Shown here: piece after piece, positions 16,153-24,683 of the stretch
Numbering within the stretch: position 1 is the stretch's first letter
Layout of the letters: each line of letters starts with the position of its first letter
Assembly: GCA_963753245.1 (NCBI GenBank)
Contig: CAVWBK010000006.1
Coordinates: 1 to 64,000, forward strand
Direction of reading: 5' to 3'
Length of the DNA stretch: 64,000 nt
Source: VRUE01 sp963753245
Lineage (GTDB): Bacteria; Actinomycetota; Thermoleophilia; Solirubrobacterales; 70-9
Notes under the pieces: generated by a model
What the model saw: the letters and a program-made list of their open reading frames with translations, nothing else
The model's database searches: none
What the model was told of the DNA's origin: nothing
Position numbers and translations under genes: made by a program

Positions 16153-16953
16153 ATGCCTGAGATCACCACTTACAAGCCAGGGACCCCGTCGTGGATCGAC
16201 CTCGGGTCCCCGGACATCGACGCTTCGGTTGACTTCTACGGGGATCTGTTCGGCTGGGAGGTGCCGGTGGCCGAGAACGCCGAGCAGACTGGCGGATACC
16301 GCCAGGCGATGAGGAACGGTAAGCCAGCCGGCGGGATGATGCCGCTGATGCAGGAGGGCCAGCCGCCGGCTTGGACCACCTATATCTCGGTCGAGAATGC
16401 CGAGGCCACCGCGGCCGCCGTCACCGAGGGGGGTGGCAGGGTGATCGCCGAGCCGATGGCGGTCATGGACCTCGGCACGATGGCGATCTTCGCCGATCCG
16501 ACGGGTGCCGTTTTTGGGATCTGGCAACCCGGGACCTTCCAGGGCGCCGGTGTCGTTAACGAGGCCGGGGCATTCGCTTGGAACGAGCTCAATACCCGCG
16601 ATCTAGATGCGGCCAAGGCGTTTTACGGCGCAGTCTTCGGCTGGGATTTCCACGATGAGGAGATGGGCGAGGCCGGTACCTATACGACGATCCAGCTCGG
16701 CGGCAGCCCCGTGGGCGGTGTGTTTGACATGAGCGCCCGTCCCGATATACCGGCGGTGGTCCCGGCCCATTGGCAGGTCTACTTCGGCGTCGAGGACACC
16801 GACGCGACGATCGCGGCGGCAACGAAGAGCGGCGGCGCGACCATTGTGGAGCCGATCGATATCCCGGCCGGCCGCTTCGCGGTCCTCAAAGACCCCCACG
16901 GGGCCACCTTTGCGGTGATCGCGCTCAGCGAGGAGGCGCAGGAGGGCGCCTGA
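16153..16953 (+). CDS. two-domain VOC (glyoxalase/bleomycin-resistance) protein
   Basis: The 266-residue protein repeats the VOC fold twice: residues ~10-125 (PSWIDLGSPDIDASVDFYGDLFGWEV to PTGAVFGIWQP) and ~135-260 (FAWNELNTRDLDAAKAFYGAVFGWDF to DPHGATFAVIAL). This matches the common actinobacterial VOC proteins often annotated as hydrolases or glyoxalase-like; substrate unknown. GGACG lies a few bases before the ATG. It is inserted, on the opposite strand, between the two halves of the Suf cluster and converges with sufU, leaving only 3 bp between the stops. Confidence 0.88.
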   Translation: MPEITTYKPGTPSWIDLGSPDIDASVDFYGDLFGWEVPVAENAEQTGGYRQAMRNGKPAGGMMPLMQEGQPPAWTTYISVENAEATAAAVTEGGGRVIAEPMAVMDLGTMAIFADPTGAVFGIWQPGTFQGAGVVNEAGAFAWNELNTRDLDAAKAFYGAVFGWDFHDEEMGEAGTYTTIQLGGSPVGGVFDMSARPDIPAVVPAHWQVYFGVEDTDATIAAATKSGGATIVEPIDIPAGRFAVLKDPHGATFAVIALSEEAQEGA

Positions 16954-16956
16954 GGC

Positions 16957-17394
16957 TCAGGGGGAGTTGAGGTCGGCGGCCGCCTCGGCGGGGTCGCCGA
17001 TCGCTCCCTCGTCCTCCCAATCTGCCGGCTCGCCGAGGCTCGCGCTCTTGACGATCTTCAGCCCTAACATCGCGCACTTCATCCGAGTCGCGGAGATATC
17101 GATTCCGAGTAGCTCGAGAACGAACTCTTTGGGCAGGCGCAGCAACTCCTCGCGGGTCTTGCCGCCGAGCTCGTCGGTGAGCAGCGAGGTGGCCGCAGTG
17201 GAGATCGCGCAGCCCTTGCCCTCGAAAGCGACCTCCGCTACGCGGCCGCTCTGGTCGAGGCGGATTGTCACGTGCTGCTCGTCGCCACAGAGCGGGTTGG
17301 TGTCCTCGAACTCGAGGTCGGGCTGCTCAAGTCGCCCGAAGTTGTGCGGGCGCTTGTAGTGATCGAGGATCTGGTCGCGGTAAAGCTCGTCCAC
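16957..17394 (-). CDS. sufU: SufU-type sulfur acceptor / IscU-like protein
   Basis: The 145-residue protein starts LYRDQILDHYKRPHNFG and has the three cysteines of SufU/IscU proteins: NPLCGDE, GKGCAIS and MKCAMLG. The extra residues between the second and third cysteine are typical of SufU, a zinc protein that takes sulfur from SufS. It is downstream of sufS on the same strand but 286 bp away, so it may have its own promoter. It is the last minus-strand gene of this half of the Suf cluster. Confidence 0.93.
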   Translation of the reverse strand: MDELYRDQILDHYKRPHNFGRLEQPDLEFEDTNPLCGDEQHVTIRLDQSGRVAEVAFEGKGCAISTAATSLLTDELGGKTREELLRLPKEFVLELLGIDISATRMKCAMLGLKIVKSASLGEPADWEDEGAIGDPAEAAADLNSP

Positions 17395-17680
17395 ACATCG
17401 AGGCTAGCGGACCGCTCTCAACAGCTCGCCAGCGCTCTGGCGTAGAACCCCAGGTAGGCGTACCAATGCCGGTCCCATTAATGAGCTGGCGTGCTGACCG
17501 GGCCAGGTGTCGCCCGGCACCACTGTCGACACGCCGGGAATGGCTGGCAAACCATCCCGATCTCCGGCGACGACGGCCGCCTCAGCTGGGGCCCGCCGCC
17601 CTGCCGCGCATCCCACCCGGCGGGTCCCTGGCAAGTTGCGACTTACCAGTGCCATAGCCCCTTGGGGGTCGCCAGACGAG

Positions 17681-18949
17681 CTAGGAGTCGAGCCCGAAAA
17701 CACGCCGTGCGTCATGCAGGCCGTCGACCAAGCGGTCGATCTCAACCTCGGTCGTGTAGACGCCGAAGCTGGCGCGGGCCGTGGCGGCGATGCCGAAAAG
17801 ATCCATCAACGGCTGCGCACAGTGGTGGCCGGCACGCACGGCGACGCCGTGGCGGTCGAGGATCTCGGACACGTCGTGAGCATGGATGCCCTGGAGCTCG
17901 AAGGAGACCGGGCCCAGCCGCTCGGGACCGCGCGGTGGGCCAAAGACGCGCAGTCCAGGCACCTCGGCGACCCGAGCCAGCGTGTAGTCGGCGATCGAGA
18001 GCTCGTGGGCGCGGATCGCCTCCATGCCGAGGCCGTCGAGCCAGCGCAGCGCCGAAGCCATGCCGATCGCCTGGGCAATGGCCGGCGTCCCTGCCTCGAA
18101 GCGGGCCGGGGGGTCGGCAAAGGTCACACCCGCTTTGGTCACCTTGCGGATCATCGAGCCGCCGCCGAGGAAGGGCGGCATCGCGCGCAGCAGATCGAGT
18201 CGCGCCCAGAGCGCTCCGATCCCGGTTGGCGCGTAAAGCTTGTGGCCGGTGAGCGCGTAGAAGTCGACACCGAGTGCGGCGACGTCGAGCGGCAGCTTGG
18301 GTGCCGCCTGGGCGCCGTCGGCGAGCACCAGTGCGCCAGCGTCGTGGGCAAGCCTGGAGATCTCGGCGAGCGGGTTCTCGGTGCCCAGCACGTTAGAGAC
18401 GTGGGCCACCGCGACCAGCTTCGGCCCCCGTTCGAGCAGCCTCGCCAAGGCGTCCATCTCGAGCAGGCCGCAGTCGTTGACCGGTACCCAGTCGATCTCC
18501 GCGCCAACCCGCTCGGCGAGCTGCTGCCAGGGCACCACGTTTGAGTGGTGCTCCATTTCGGTCAACAGGACGCGGTCCCCGGCACCGACGTTGGCGTCGC
18601 CCCAGGCCCGGGCGATGAGGTTGATCGCCTCGGTCGCGTTGCGGACGAAGATCACCTCGCGGCGATCGGCGGCGCCGAGGTGGTCGGCGACAGTGGCCCG
18701 CGCGCCCTCATAGGCCGCGGTCGCCTCCGCCGAGAGCGTGTGTGAGCCGCGGTGGACGTTGGAGTGATGGGCACGCTCGTAGCGGTCGACCGCCTGGATC
18801 GAGGCCAGCACCCGCTGGGCGCTGGCGCCGCTGTCAAGGTAGGCGACCTGCTGGCCGTTGACCTCGCGCTCAAGCGCCGGGAATGCGGCGCGGACCTTCT
18901 CGATCGGCAAGGCCGAGGGCGGGGCCGAGCTCTGCGTCGTCGGCTCCAT
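17681..18949 (-). CDS. sufS: cysteine desulfurase SufS
   Basis: This PLP enzyme strips sulfur from cysteine for cluster assembly. The 422-residue protein shows YLDSGASAQRV, the HHSNVHRGSHTLS block, MEHHSNVVPWQ, the ADGAQAAPKLPLDV strand, the PLP lysine in LTGHKLYAPTG, and the catalytic cysteine in RAGHHCAQPLM. The ATG at 18949 gives a normal length; a start at 19042 would run into sufC. It follows sufC by 10 bp. The 286 bp after it (17395-17680) show no gene that I can support. Confidence 0.95.
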   Translation of the reverse strand: MEPTTQSSAPPSALPIEKVRAAFPALEREVNGQQVAYLDSGASAQRVLASIQAVDRYERAHHSNVHRGSHTLSAEATAAYEGARATVADHLGAADRREVIFVRNATEAINLIARAWGDANVGAGDRVLLTEMEHHSNVVPWQQLAERVGAEIDWVPVNDCGLLEMDALARLLERGPKLVAVAHVSNVLGTENPLAEISRLAHDAGALVLADGAQAAPKLPLDVAALGVDFYALTGHKLYAPTGIGALWARLDLLRAMPPFLGGGSMIRKVTKAGVTFADPPARFEAGTPAIAQAIGMASALRWLDGLGMEAIRAHELSIADYTLARVAEVPGLRVFGPPRGPERLGPVSFELQGIHAHDVSEILDRHGVAVRAGHHCAQPLMDLFGIAATARASFGVYTTEVEIDRLVDGLHDARRVFGLDS

Positions 18950-18959
18950 TCTCCCGCGG

Positions 18960-19730
18960 CTAGGCGGAGGCCCCAGCCTCGACCTCCTCACGGATCCAAC
19001 CGTAGCCCTTATCCTCGAGCACGCCGACCAGCTCCGGGCCACCCTGCTTGACGATCCGGCCCTCGAACATGACGTGGACGAAGTCGGGTTTGACCATGTG
19101 CAGGATGCGCTGGTAGTGGGTGATGATCAGGACGCCCATCTCGGGTCCGGCGAATTTGTTGACGCCCTCGGCGACGGTACGCAGGGCGTCGATATCCAGC
19201 CCGGAGTCGGTCTCGTCGAGGATCGCGATCTCGGGCCGCAGTAGCGCCAGCTGCAGCAGCTCCATTCGCTTCTTCTCGCCGCCCGAGAAGCCGTCGTTGA
19301 GGTAGCGGCTCGAGAATTCTTTGGGGATATTCGCCAGGCTCATCGCCTCCTGCGCGAGCTTGGCGAAGTCCTTGATCTTGATCTCGACTTCCCCTCGTGC
19401 CTCGCGATGGGCGTTGAGGATCATCCGCAGGTACTTGCTGACCGAGACGCCGGGGATTGCGACCGGATACTGAAAGGCCATGAACATCCCCGCCCGCGAG
19501 CGCACGTCGGGATCGGCCTCGGTCACATCCTCACCCTTGAAGGTGATCGTGCCCTCGGTCACCTCGAGCGCAGGGTGGCCCATAATCGCGTTGGCCAGGG
19601 TCGACTTGCCCGAGCCATTGGGCCCCATCAGGGCGTGGATCTTGCCCTTCTCGACGTCGAGATCGAGGCCGCGCAGGATTTGCTTGTCGTCGACGCTCAC
19701 GTGCAGGTTGCGAATTTCCAGCTCAGCCAA
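18960..19730 (-). CDS. sufC: Suf ATPase SufC
   Basis: SufC is the ABC-type ATPase of the SufBC2D complex. The 256-residue protein has Walker A GPNGSGKST (about residues 36-44), Q-loop FMAFQYPVAIPG, signature FSGGEKKRMELLQ, Walker B LALLRPEIAILDETDSGLD and the H-loop THYQRIL. All are characteristic of SufC rather than transporters. It lies 30 bp downstream of the Rrf2 regulator and 10 bp upstream of sufS, so Rrf2-sufC-sufS form one unit. Confidence 0.96.
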   Translation of the reverse strand: MAELEIRNLHVSVDDKQILRGLDLDVEKGKIHALMGPNGSGKSTLANAIMGHPALEVTEGTITFKGEDVTEADPDVRSRAGMFMAFQYPVAIPGVSVSKYLRMILNAHREARGEVEIKIKDFAKLAQEAMSLANIPKEFSSRYLNDGFSGGEKKRMELLQLALLRPEIAILDETDSGLDIDALRTVAEGVNKFAGPEMGVLIITHYQRILHMVKPDFVHVMFEGRIVKQGGPELVGVLEDKGYGWIREEVEAGASA

Positions 19731-19760
19731 TTCAGATGCTCCGTTCCTGGTCTTGAAGGT

Positions 19761-20246
19761 TTACGCGGGGCTGCCGACCGCCGCGGCCAGCGGCGCAGGG
19801 GCGTTGCTCTCGGTCGGGTTTGAGAACTCGACCAGCTCGGCGAGGGTCGTTCCGGCCAGCGCCTTGGTGACTCCGCCCTGGACCCGAGTCCAGAGCAGCT
19901 TCGTCGCGCAGGCGTGATCCCCGTCCTCCTCGTGGGAGCAGAGGACCTTGCCCTCGGGGGTTTCATGGAAGCACTCCATCGGCGCGATCTGACCTTCCAG
20001 CGCCTCGACGACCGCGTCCATCCTAATCTCCGCCGCGGGCTTGGCGAGGCGATAGCCGCCATGGGCACCGCGCGTGGATGCCACCAGGCCCGCCTTGCGC
20101 AGCTTGGCGACCAGGTGCTCGAGGTAGGAGAGCGGCAGGCGCTCCGCCTCGGCCACGGTGCTCAGGGAGATCGGGGTCGAATCGGGTTGGCGGCCCAACT
20201 CGACCATCAGTCGCACTCCGTACTCGGCTTTGGTCGAGAACAACAT
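19761..20246 (-). CDS. Rrf2-family Fe-S regulator of the Suf cluster (SufR/IscR-like)
   Basis: The 161-residue protein has the Rrf2 winged helix (FSTKAEYGVRLMVELG, LPLSYLEHLVAKLRKAGLVASTRGAHGGY) and three cysteines suited to hold an Fe-S cluster at about residues 92, 103 and 113 (MECFHE, VLCSHEE, HACATK). Proteins like this sense cluster supply and control suf transcription. Only 28 bp separate its ATG from the preceding MFS gene, and 25 of them are the motif shared with the Rieske-sufB promoter. The -10-like TAGGAT ends nine bases before the ATG, so the transcript may be nearly leaderless. Confidence 0.9.
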   Translation of the reverse strand: MLFSTKAEYGVRLMVELGRQPDSTPISLSTVAEAERLPLSYLEHLVAKLRKAGLVASTRGAHGGYRLAKPAAEIRMDAVVEALEGQIAPMECFHETPEGKVLCSHEEDGDHACATKLLWTRVQGGVTKALAGTTLAELVEFSNPTESNAPAPLAAAVGSPA

Positions 20247-20249
20247 CGG

Positions 20250-20274
20250 GACTAAATCCTACTGAAGCGGTCGG
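20250..20274 (-). promoter_or_regulatory. Suf-region promoter/operator copy 2 (upstream of Rrf2-sufC-sufS)
   Basis: This is the second copy of CCGACCG-N3-CAGTAGGATT-N-AGTC on the minus strand, filling almost the whole gap between the MFS stop and the Rrf2 start. Position and conservation suggest autoregulation by Rrf2. See the copy at 15961-15985. Confidence 0.7.
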
Positions 20275-21726
20275 TTATGCGGACTCCGCGGCGGTTTTGC
20301 CGAGCTCGACGTGGGCGCGGCTGTCGGCGCTGCGGATCAGGACGAGGGTGAGCACGAAGCCGACCAGAGCGATCACGGCGCCGCCGATAAAGGCCGCCTG
20401 GTAGCCGCTGTCGAGCGCTTGTTTTAGGCCAGATCCCGAACCGAGCAGGTTTTCAATGTGGGAAGTTGCGATCGAGGAGAGCACCGCCAGGCCGAGAGCG
20501 CCGCCGACCTGCTGAGAGGTGTTGATCAGACCACTGGCGAGCCCGGCCTCATCTTCCTCGACTCCCGATACCGCAGCGATCGTCGTCGTTACGAAGGAAA
20601 AGCCCAGCCCGGCGGCGGCGAGCAGCGAGGGGCCGAGGATGTCGGTGGTGAATCCGCCACCCACCGAGATGCGGCTAAACCAGGCGAGACCGGCGAAGAT
20701 GAAGAGCAGCCCGGCGGCGAGCACCGGCTTGTAGCCGACCCTGGTGACCAGGGTCGAGCCAATCCCGGCCGAGGCCATGATCGTCAGCGCCAGCGGCAGG
20801 TAGGAGAGACCGGCGTGGATCGCGCTGTAGCCGAGTACCTGCTGCATGTAGAGCGAGATGAAGAAGAACATCGAGAAGAGCGAGGCGCCGACCAGGATTC
20901 CGACCACGTTGGCGCCAGTCAGCGTGCGGATGCGGAAGATCGAGAACGGGACCAGCGGCTTCGCCGCCCGCAGCTCGATCACGATGAAGGCGGCAAAGAG
21001 GGCGAGGGCGAGGGCGATCAGGGTCAGGGTTTCGGTCGACCCCCAGCCCGCACTCGAGGTGTTGACGACCGCGTAGACGAGGATCGAGAGCGCGGCTGTG
21101 ATCGAGACGGCGCCGGCTACGTCGAAGTTCCGCGACTCACCCGCGACCCGGCTTTCGGCGATCAGCCCCGGGCAGAGTGCGAAGGCGATCAGGCTGACCG
21201 GCACGTTCACCCACAGCACCCATTCCCAACCCAGGGTTTCGGTCAGAATGCCGCCGAGCAGGACGCCCGCGGCTCCAGCCGAGCCGGCGACCGCACCCCA
21301 CACGCCGAGCGCTTTGTTGCGCTCGGAGCCATCGCTGAAGATCGTCGTGACGATCGAGAGCGCCGCGGGGGAGATGATCGCGGCACCCAGGCCCTGCGCC
21401 GCGCGGGCGACGATCAGCTGCCCCTCGGTCGCGGAGAAGCCGGCGGCCAGCGAGGCAACGGCGACCAGCATCAGCCCGGCCATGAAGACGCGGCGGCGTC
21501 CGAGCAAATCGGCGGTGCGGCCGCCCAGCAATAGAAAGCCGCCGAAGGTCAGCACGTAGGCGTTGACGACCCAGGGCAGATTCTCTTTGGAGAAGTGCAA
21601 CGACCTGCCGATCGTCGGCAGGGCGACGTTGACGATCGAGGCATCGAGGACGACCACGAACTGGGCGGCGCTGAGCAGGATCAGCGCCAGCCAACGCTTC
21701 TCGCGGAAATCCTCGCCGGCGGGCAT
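20275..21726 (-). CDS. MFS drug-exporter-like transporter, DHA2 (14-helix) type
   Basis: The 483-residue protein has the order of 14-helix DHA2 exporters (EmrB/QacA type): LILLSAAQFVVVLDASIVNVALP with the family's LDxTIVNVALP-like motif, WVVNAYVLTFGGFLLLGGRTADLLGRRRVF (motif A), and a GLGAAIISPAALSIV block. Such proteins use the proton gradient to expel drugs or metabolites. It is transcribed towards the Rrf2 gene with its stop only 28 bp away and may be part of a longer transcript. A substrate cannot be assigned. Confidence 0.9.
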   Translation of the reverse strand: MPAGEDFREKRWLALILLSAAQFVVVLDASIVNVALPTIGRSLHFSKENLPWVVNAYVLTFGGFLLLGGRTADLLGRRRVFMAGLMLVAVASLAAGFSATEGQLIVARAAQGLGAAIISPAALSIVTTIFSDGSERNKALGVWGAVAGSAGAAGVLLGGILTETLGWEWVLWVNVPVSLIAFALCPGLIAESRVAGESRNFDVAGAVSITAALSILVYAVVNTSSAGWGSTETLTLIALALALFAAFIVIELRAAKPLVPFSIFRIRTLTGANVVGILVGASLFSMFFFISLYMQQVLGYSAIHAGLSYLPLALTIMASAGIGSTLVTRVGYKPVLAAGLLFIFAGLAWFSRISVGGGFTTDILGPSLLAAAGLGFSFVTTTIAAVSGVEEDEAGLASGLINTSQQVGGALGLAVLSSIATSHIENLLGSGSGLKQALDSGYQAAFIGGAVIALVGFVLTLVLIRSADSRAHVELGKTAAESA

Positions 21727-21761
21727 GCGTCGGTCACTAAATCAAATCGCCGCGGTCGGCC

Positions 21762-22391
21762 TCAGGGCTCGATCAGGCCACGACGGATCGCGTAGCGGAC
21801 GAGCTCGACCCGGTCGCGCATGCCGAGCTTTCGCATCGCGTTGGCGCGGTGGTTCTCGACCGTCTTCTCAGAGAGGTGAAGGAGGGCGGCGATCTCCTTG
21901 CTGGTGTGCGCCTCGGCGACCAGCTTGACGATCTCCTCCTCGCGCGGGGTCAACTCCTCTTCTCCGGTCGATCCGCGCTCGAGCACGTCTCTGATCAAGG
22001 TCCGCACCGCCGCGGGCGTCAGGAACGGCTCGCCGCGCTCGACCGCCCGAATCGCCGCCAGCAGATCGGTGTCGGCTTGGGCCTTCAGCACGTAGCCCGA
22101 GGCACCGGCCTTTAGTGCCTCAAAGAGATAGCGCTCGTCGTCGTGCATGGAGAGGATCAGCACCGACACCTCCGGCGCCTGGCGCTTGATCTCGCGGGTC
22201 GCCTGCAGGCCGGTGAGTTTCGGCATCTTGACGTCGAGGATTGCCAGGTCGGGTCGTTCGCGAACGGCGAGCTCGCGCGCCGCAGCGCCATCGGCCGCCT
22301 CGCCGATCACCTCGATGTCGGCCTGGCGCTCGAGCAACAACCTGATTCCCGATCGGACGATGCCGTGGTCATCTGCGATCAGCACGCGCAT
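21762..22391 (-). CDS. NarL/LuxR-type response regulator
   Basis: The 209-residue protein has a receiver domain with acidic pocket (IADDH), phospho-acceptor Asp at about residue 53 (LAILDVKMPK) and the later Lys in GYVLKAQ. It also has a C-terminal LuxR-type helix-turn-helix (LTPREEEIVKLVAEAHTSKEIAALLHLSEKTVENHRANAMRKLG). It is encoded 5 bp downstream of its histidine kinase. A perfect-arm palindrome upstream of the kinase (23371-23388) is a candidate target. Confidence 0.93.
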   Translation of the reverse strand: MRVLIADDHGIVRSGIRLLLERQADIEVIGEAADGAAARELAVRERPDLAILDVKMPKLTGLQATREIKRQAPEVSVLILSMHDDERYLFEALKAGASGYVLKAQADTDLLAAIRAVERGEPFLTPAAVRTLIRDVLERGSTGEEELTPREEEIVKLVAEAHTSKEIAALLHLSEKTVENHRANAMRKLGMRDRVELVRYAIRRGLIEP

Positions 22392-22396
22392 CGGAC

Positions 22397-23284
22397 TCAG
22401 TCTTTCAGTCCGCTCGAGCGCTCAGGAACCGAGAGCCGCACCGTCGTCCCCTGCCCGGGTCGTGACTCGATCCGAAGCTCCCCGCCGATCAGAAGCGCTC
22501 GCTCCCGCATGCCGGCGAGACCGAGACCGCGCTCGGATTGCTCAAAGGCGAATCCGCGGCCGTCATCGGCGACCTCGAGCTCGACCGAGTGCTGATCGCG
22601 ACGTAGCGCCACGGTGATTCGATCGGCATCGGAGTGACGAGATGCGTTGGCGAGCGCCTCCTGGGCGACGCGGTAGAGGACCAGCTGCACATCGCCATCG
22701 AGATCTGCGAGATCCCCTTGCTGGCTTAGCTCCGCGGTGATGCTCGAGTCCCCGATGCGGTCGACCTGCCCGGCGATCGCGGCCGCCAGGCCGAGATCAT
22801 CGAGCGCCGTCGGGCGCAGCTGGCGCGCCAGGGAGAGCAACTCGCGCATCGCCTGATTGGCAAGCGTCTTGATCTCGGCGAGCTCGGACTCGAACTCCGG
22901 CGGTGCCGCCTCGCGCATCGCCTCCAGCCGCAACAGCAGGCCGGTGAGCGACTGGTTTACCTCGTCGTGCAGATCGCGGGCGACCCTGGTGCGCTCCTCC
23001 TCCTGGGCGCGCAGGGCGGCTGATCCCGCCCGCCGTCGCTCGGCCTCCAGACGTCGCATCATGCGCAGAAAGGCGAGCTCGATCCGCTCGACCTCCTCGG
23101 TCTCACCGACGCCATCGATCGAAGGCGGAAGGACTGGCCCGGGCCGGCTCAGGTCGACCTTCTCCATTTCCTCGATCAGCGACTCAAGCGGGGCGAAGCG
23201 GCGCCGCAGCCGCACGAGGCTGGCGCCGAGCAGGGCCGCGAGGGCGAGAAGAGCGATCAGCCCGAGGCTGGCGGCGGTACTCAT
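22397..23284 (-). CDS. NarL-type sensor histidine kinase (HisKA_3)
   Basis: The 295-residue protein has one N-terminal membrane helix (LGLIALLALAALLGASLV), a HAMP-like linker, the HisKA_3 dimerisation helix with the phospho-His at about residue 106 (ARDLHDEVNQSL), and a GHKL ATPase with N-box (QEALANASRHSDA) and G-boxes (DDGRGF, GLGLAGMRER). There is no large extracytoplasmic sensor, so it probably senses the membrane or an internal signal, in the manner of LiaS/DesK-type kinases. It forms an operon with the downstream regulator. Confidence 0.92.
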   Translation of the reverse strand: MSTAASLGLIALLALAALLGASLVRLRRRFAPLESLIEEMEKVDLSRPGPVLPPSIDGVGETEEVERIELAFLRMMRRLEAERRRAGSAALRAQEEERTRVARDLHDEVNQSLTGLLLRLEAMREAAPPEFESELAEIKTLANQAMRELLSLARQLRPTALDDLGLAAAIAGQVDRIGDSSITAELSQQGDLADLDGDVQLVLYRVAQEALANASRHSDADRITVALRRDQHSVELEVADDGRGFAFEQSERGLGLAGMRERALLIGGELRIESRPGQGTTVRLSVPERSSGLKD

Positions 23285-23370
23285 CTGGGGCTCCCTCTTG
23301 CCACGTCGCTGAGGTTTGTACAGCGTTTTGGCAGGCTCGCGCTCGGGACCTGGGGGCTGCAGGCAGGCGA

Positions 23371-23388
23371 ATAGGGGGCTCCCCCTAT
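23371..23388. promoter_or_regulatory. 18-bp palindrome between the two-component operon and htpX
   Basis: The sequence ATAGGGGG-CT-CCCCCTAT has perfect 8-bp arms and lies in the 167-bp divergent gap, 64 bp before htpX. There is no T-tract after it, so an operator is more likely than a terminator. The neighbouring NarL-type regulator is the obvious candidate to bind it. Confidence 0.5.
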
Positions 23389-23451
23389 GGTCAAGATCGG
23401 CCGCACAGGGAATACTTCGACGATGGCAATCGAGAAGGAGCGGCGAAACCG

Positions 23452-24315
23452 ATGAAGACGACCAAGGAATCGACCTGGGGCGCGACCCTGCGCACGACGA
23501 TCCTGATGGCCTCGCTCTCCGGCCTTCTGGTCGCGATCGGCTTTTTCATCAGTGGCGGCAACCCGAGCACGATGCTGCTCTTCCTCGGCATGGCGCTGGC
23601 GATCAACTTCTTCTCCTACTTCTTCAGTGACAAATTGGCGCTCGGAATGAGCCGGGCCAAACCGATCGATGAGTCCGAAGCGCCGCGGCTCTACCAGATC
23701 GTGCGCGAACTGACGACCCGGGCCCAGCTGCCGATGCCGCGCCTGTACATGATCCCCCAGGAACAGCCCAACGCATTTGCCACCGGGCGCAATGCCAAGC
23801 ACTCCGCTGTCGCGGTCACCCAGGGGATCACCAAACTGCTCTCCGAGGATGAGCTGCGTGGCGTCCTCGCCCATGAGCTCACCCACATACGCAATCACGA
23901 CATCCTGATCCAGTCGGTCGCCTCAGCGATCGGCGCCGCGATTACCTACATCGCCTACATGCTGCTCTGGTTCGGCAGCGATGACAACTCACCGCTGGCC
24001 CTGGTCGGCCAGCTCGCCACCTTCCTCTTGGCCCCACTGGCAGCATCGATCATCCAGATGGCGATCTCGCGCCAGCGTGAGTTCGCCGCCGACGCCGGCG
24101 GCGCGGAAATCTGCGGCAACCCCGAGTCGCTGGCCAGCGCACTTTTGCGCCTCGATCAGGGAGCGACGGCGATGCCGATGAAGGTCAACCAGGCGGCTGA
24201 GCCGCTGTTCATAGTCAAGCCCTTCTCGAGCAAGGGCGTCGCCGGTCTCTTCTCGACCCATCCGCCGATCGAGGAGCGGGTCAAAAGGTTGCGCCAGATG
24301 CGTCCCTCGCTCTAG
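23452..24315 (+). CDS. htpX: membrane zinc protease HtpX
   Basis: HtpX is an M48 metalloprotease that degrades misfolded membrane proteins. The 287-residue protein has two N-terminal membrane helices, the zinc motif HELTH at about residues 141-145, two further helices, and the third zinc ligand in REFAADAGGA. The sequence PIEERVKRLRQM at the end is typical. It is transcribed divergently from the two-component system, fitting control by envelope stress. GAAGGAG precedes the ATG by about 12 bases. Confidence 0.95.
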   Translation: MKTTKESTWGATLRTTILMASLSGLLVAIGFFISGGNPSTMLLFLGMALAINFFSYFFSDKLALGMSRAKPIDESEAPRLYQIVRELTTRAQLPMPRLYMIPQEQPNAFATGRNAKHSAVAVTQGITKLLSEDELRGVLAHELTHIRNHDILIQSVASAIGAAITYIAYMLLWFGSDDNSPLALVGQLATFLLAPLAASIIQMAISRQREFAADAGGAEICGNPESLASALLRLDQGATAMPMKVNQAAEPLFIVKPFSSKGVAGLFSTHPPIEERVKRLRQMRPSL

Positions 24316-24324
24316 GCGGTCGAA

Positions 24325-24621
24325 CTAGCGTCCGGCGGCTCGGGCGCGCAGGCGCTCGATCTCGGTGGCGATCGGGTCCCGCGCCCGCTGGCCGGAGCGG
24401 TAGACGCTGAAACCGTGGATCGCCACCCCGATCCCCCAGACGACGATCGGCACCAGCGGCCAGAATTCGCCGCCCCCGGCAAATGACCAGATCGCGACCA
24501 ACAGCACGCTGACCGCGAGGTAGGCGGCGAGGCCGATAGCAAAGTCCTGGCGACGGTTGAGCTGGGCCTCCGCCTGGCGTCGCAGGCGGTGATCTGGGTC
24601 GCGGGTGAGCTCCACCGACAC
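24325..24621 (-). CDS. 2TM domain protein
   Basis: The 98-residue protein fits the '2TM domain' family: an N-terminal RRQAEAQLNRRQDFAIGLAAYLAVSVLLVAIW helix, the loop GGGEFWPLVPIVVWGIGVAIHGFSV as the second helix, and a basic C-terminal tail. Function is unknown; in some bacteria the domain is fused to sensor kinases. It converges with htpX (9-bp gap) and is divergent from the sulfur-carrier locus. Confidence 0.8.
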   Translation of the reverse strand: MSVELTRDPDHRLRRQAEAQLNRRQDFAIGLAAYLAVSVLLVAIWSFAGGGEFWPLVPIVVWGIGVAIHGFSVYRSGQRARDPIATEIERLRARAAGR

Positions 24622-24634
24622 TTTCTACCACCTC

Positions 24635-24652
24635 GCTATACTTTTTGAAGTA
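24635..24652 (+). promoter_or_regulatory. sulfur-locus promoter/operator copy 1 (upstream of moeZ-cysO)
   Basis: The 18-bp string GCTATACTTTTTGAAGTA is repeated exactly at 28692-28709 before cysM. It contains a -10-like TATACT and the inverted repeat TACTT-TTTG-AAGTA, so a repressor bound here would cover the promoter. It stands 31 bp before the rhodanese-ThiF gene. Confidence 0.75.
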
Positions 24653-24683
24653 AAAGCTGATCCGGATTTAGGAGATTCGCTAA

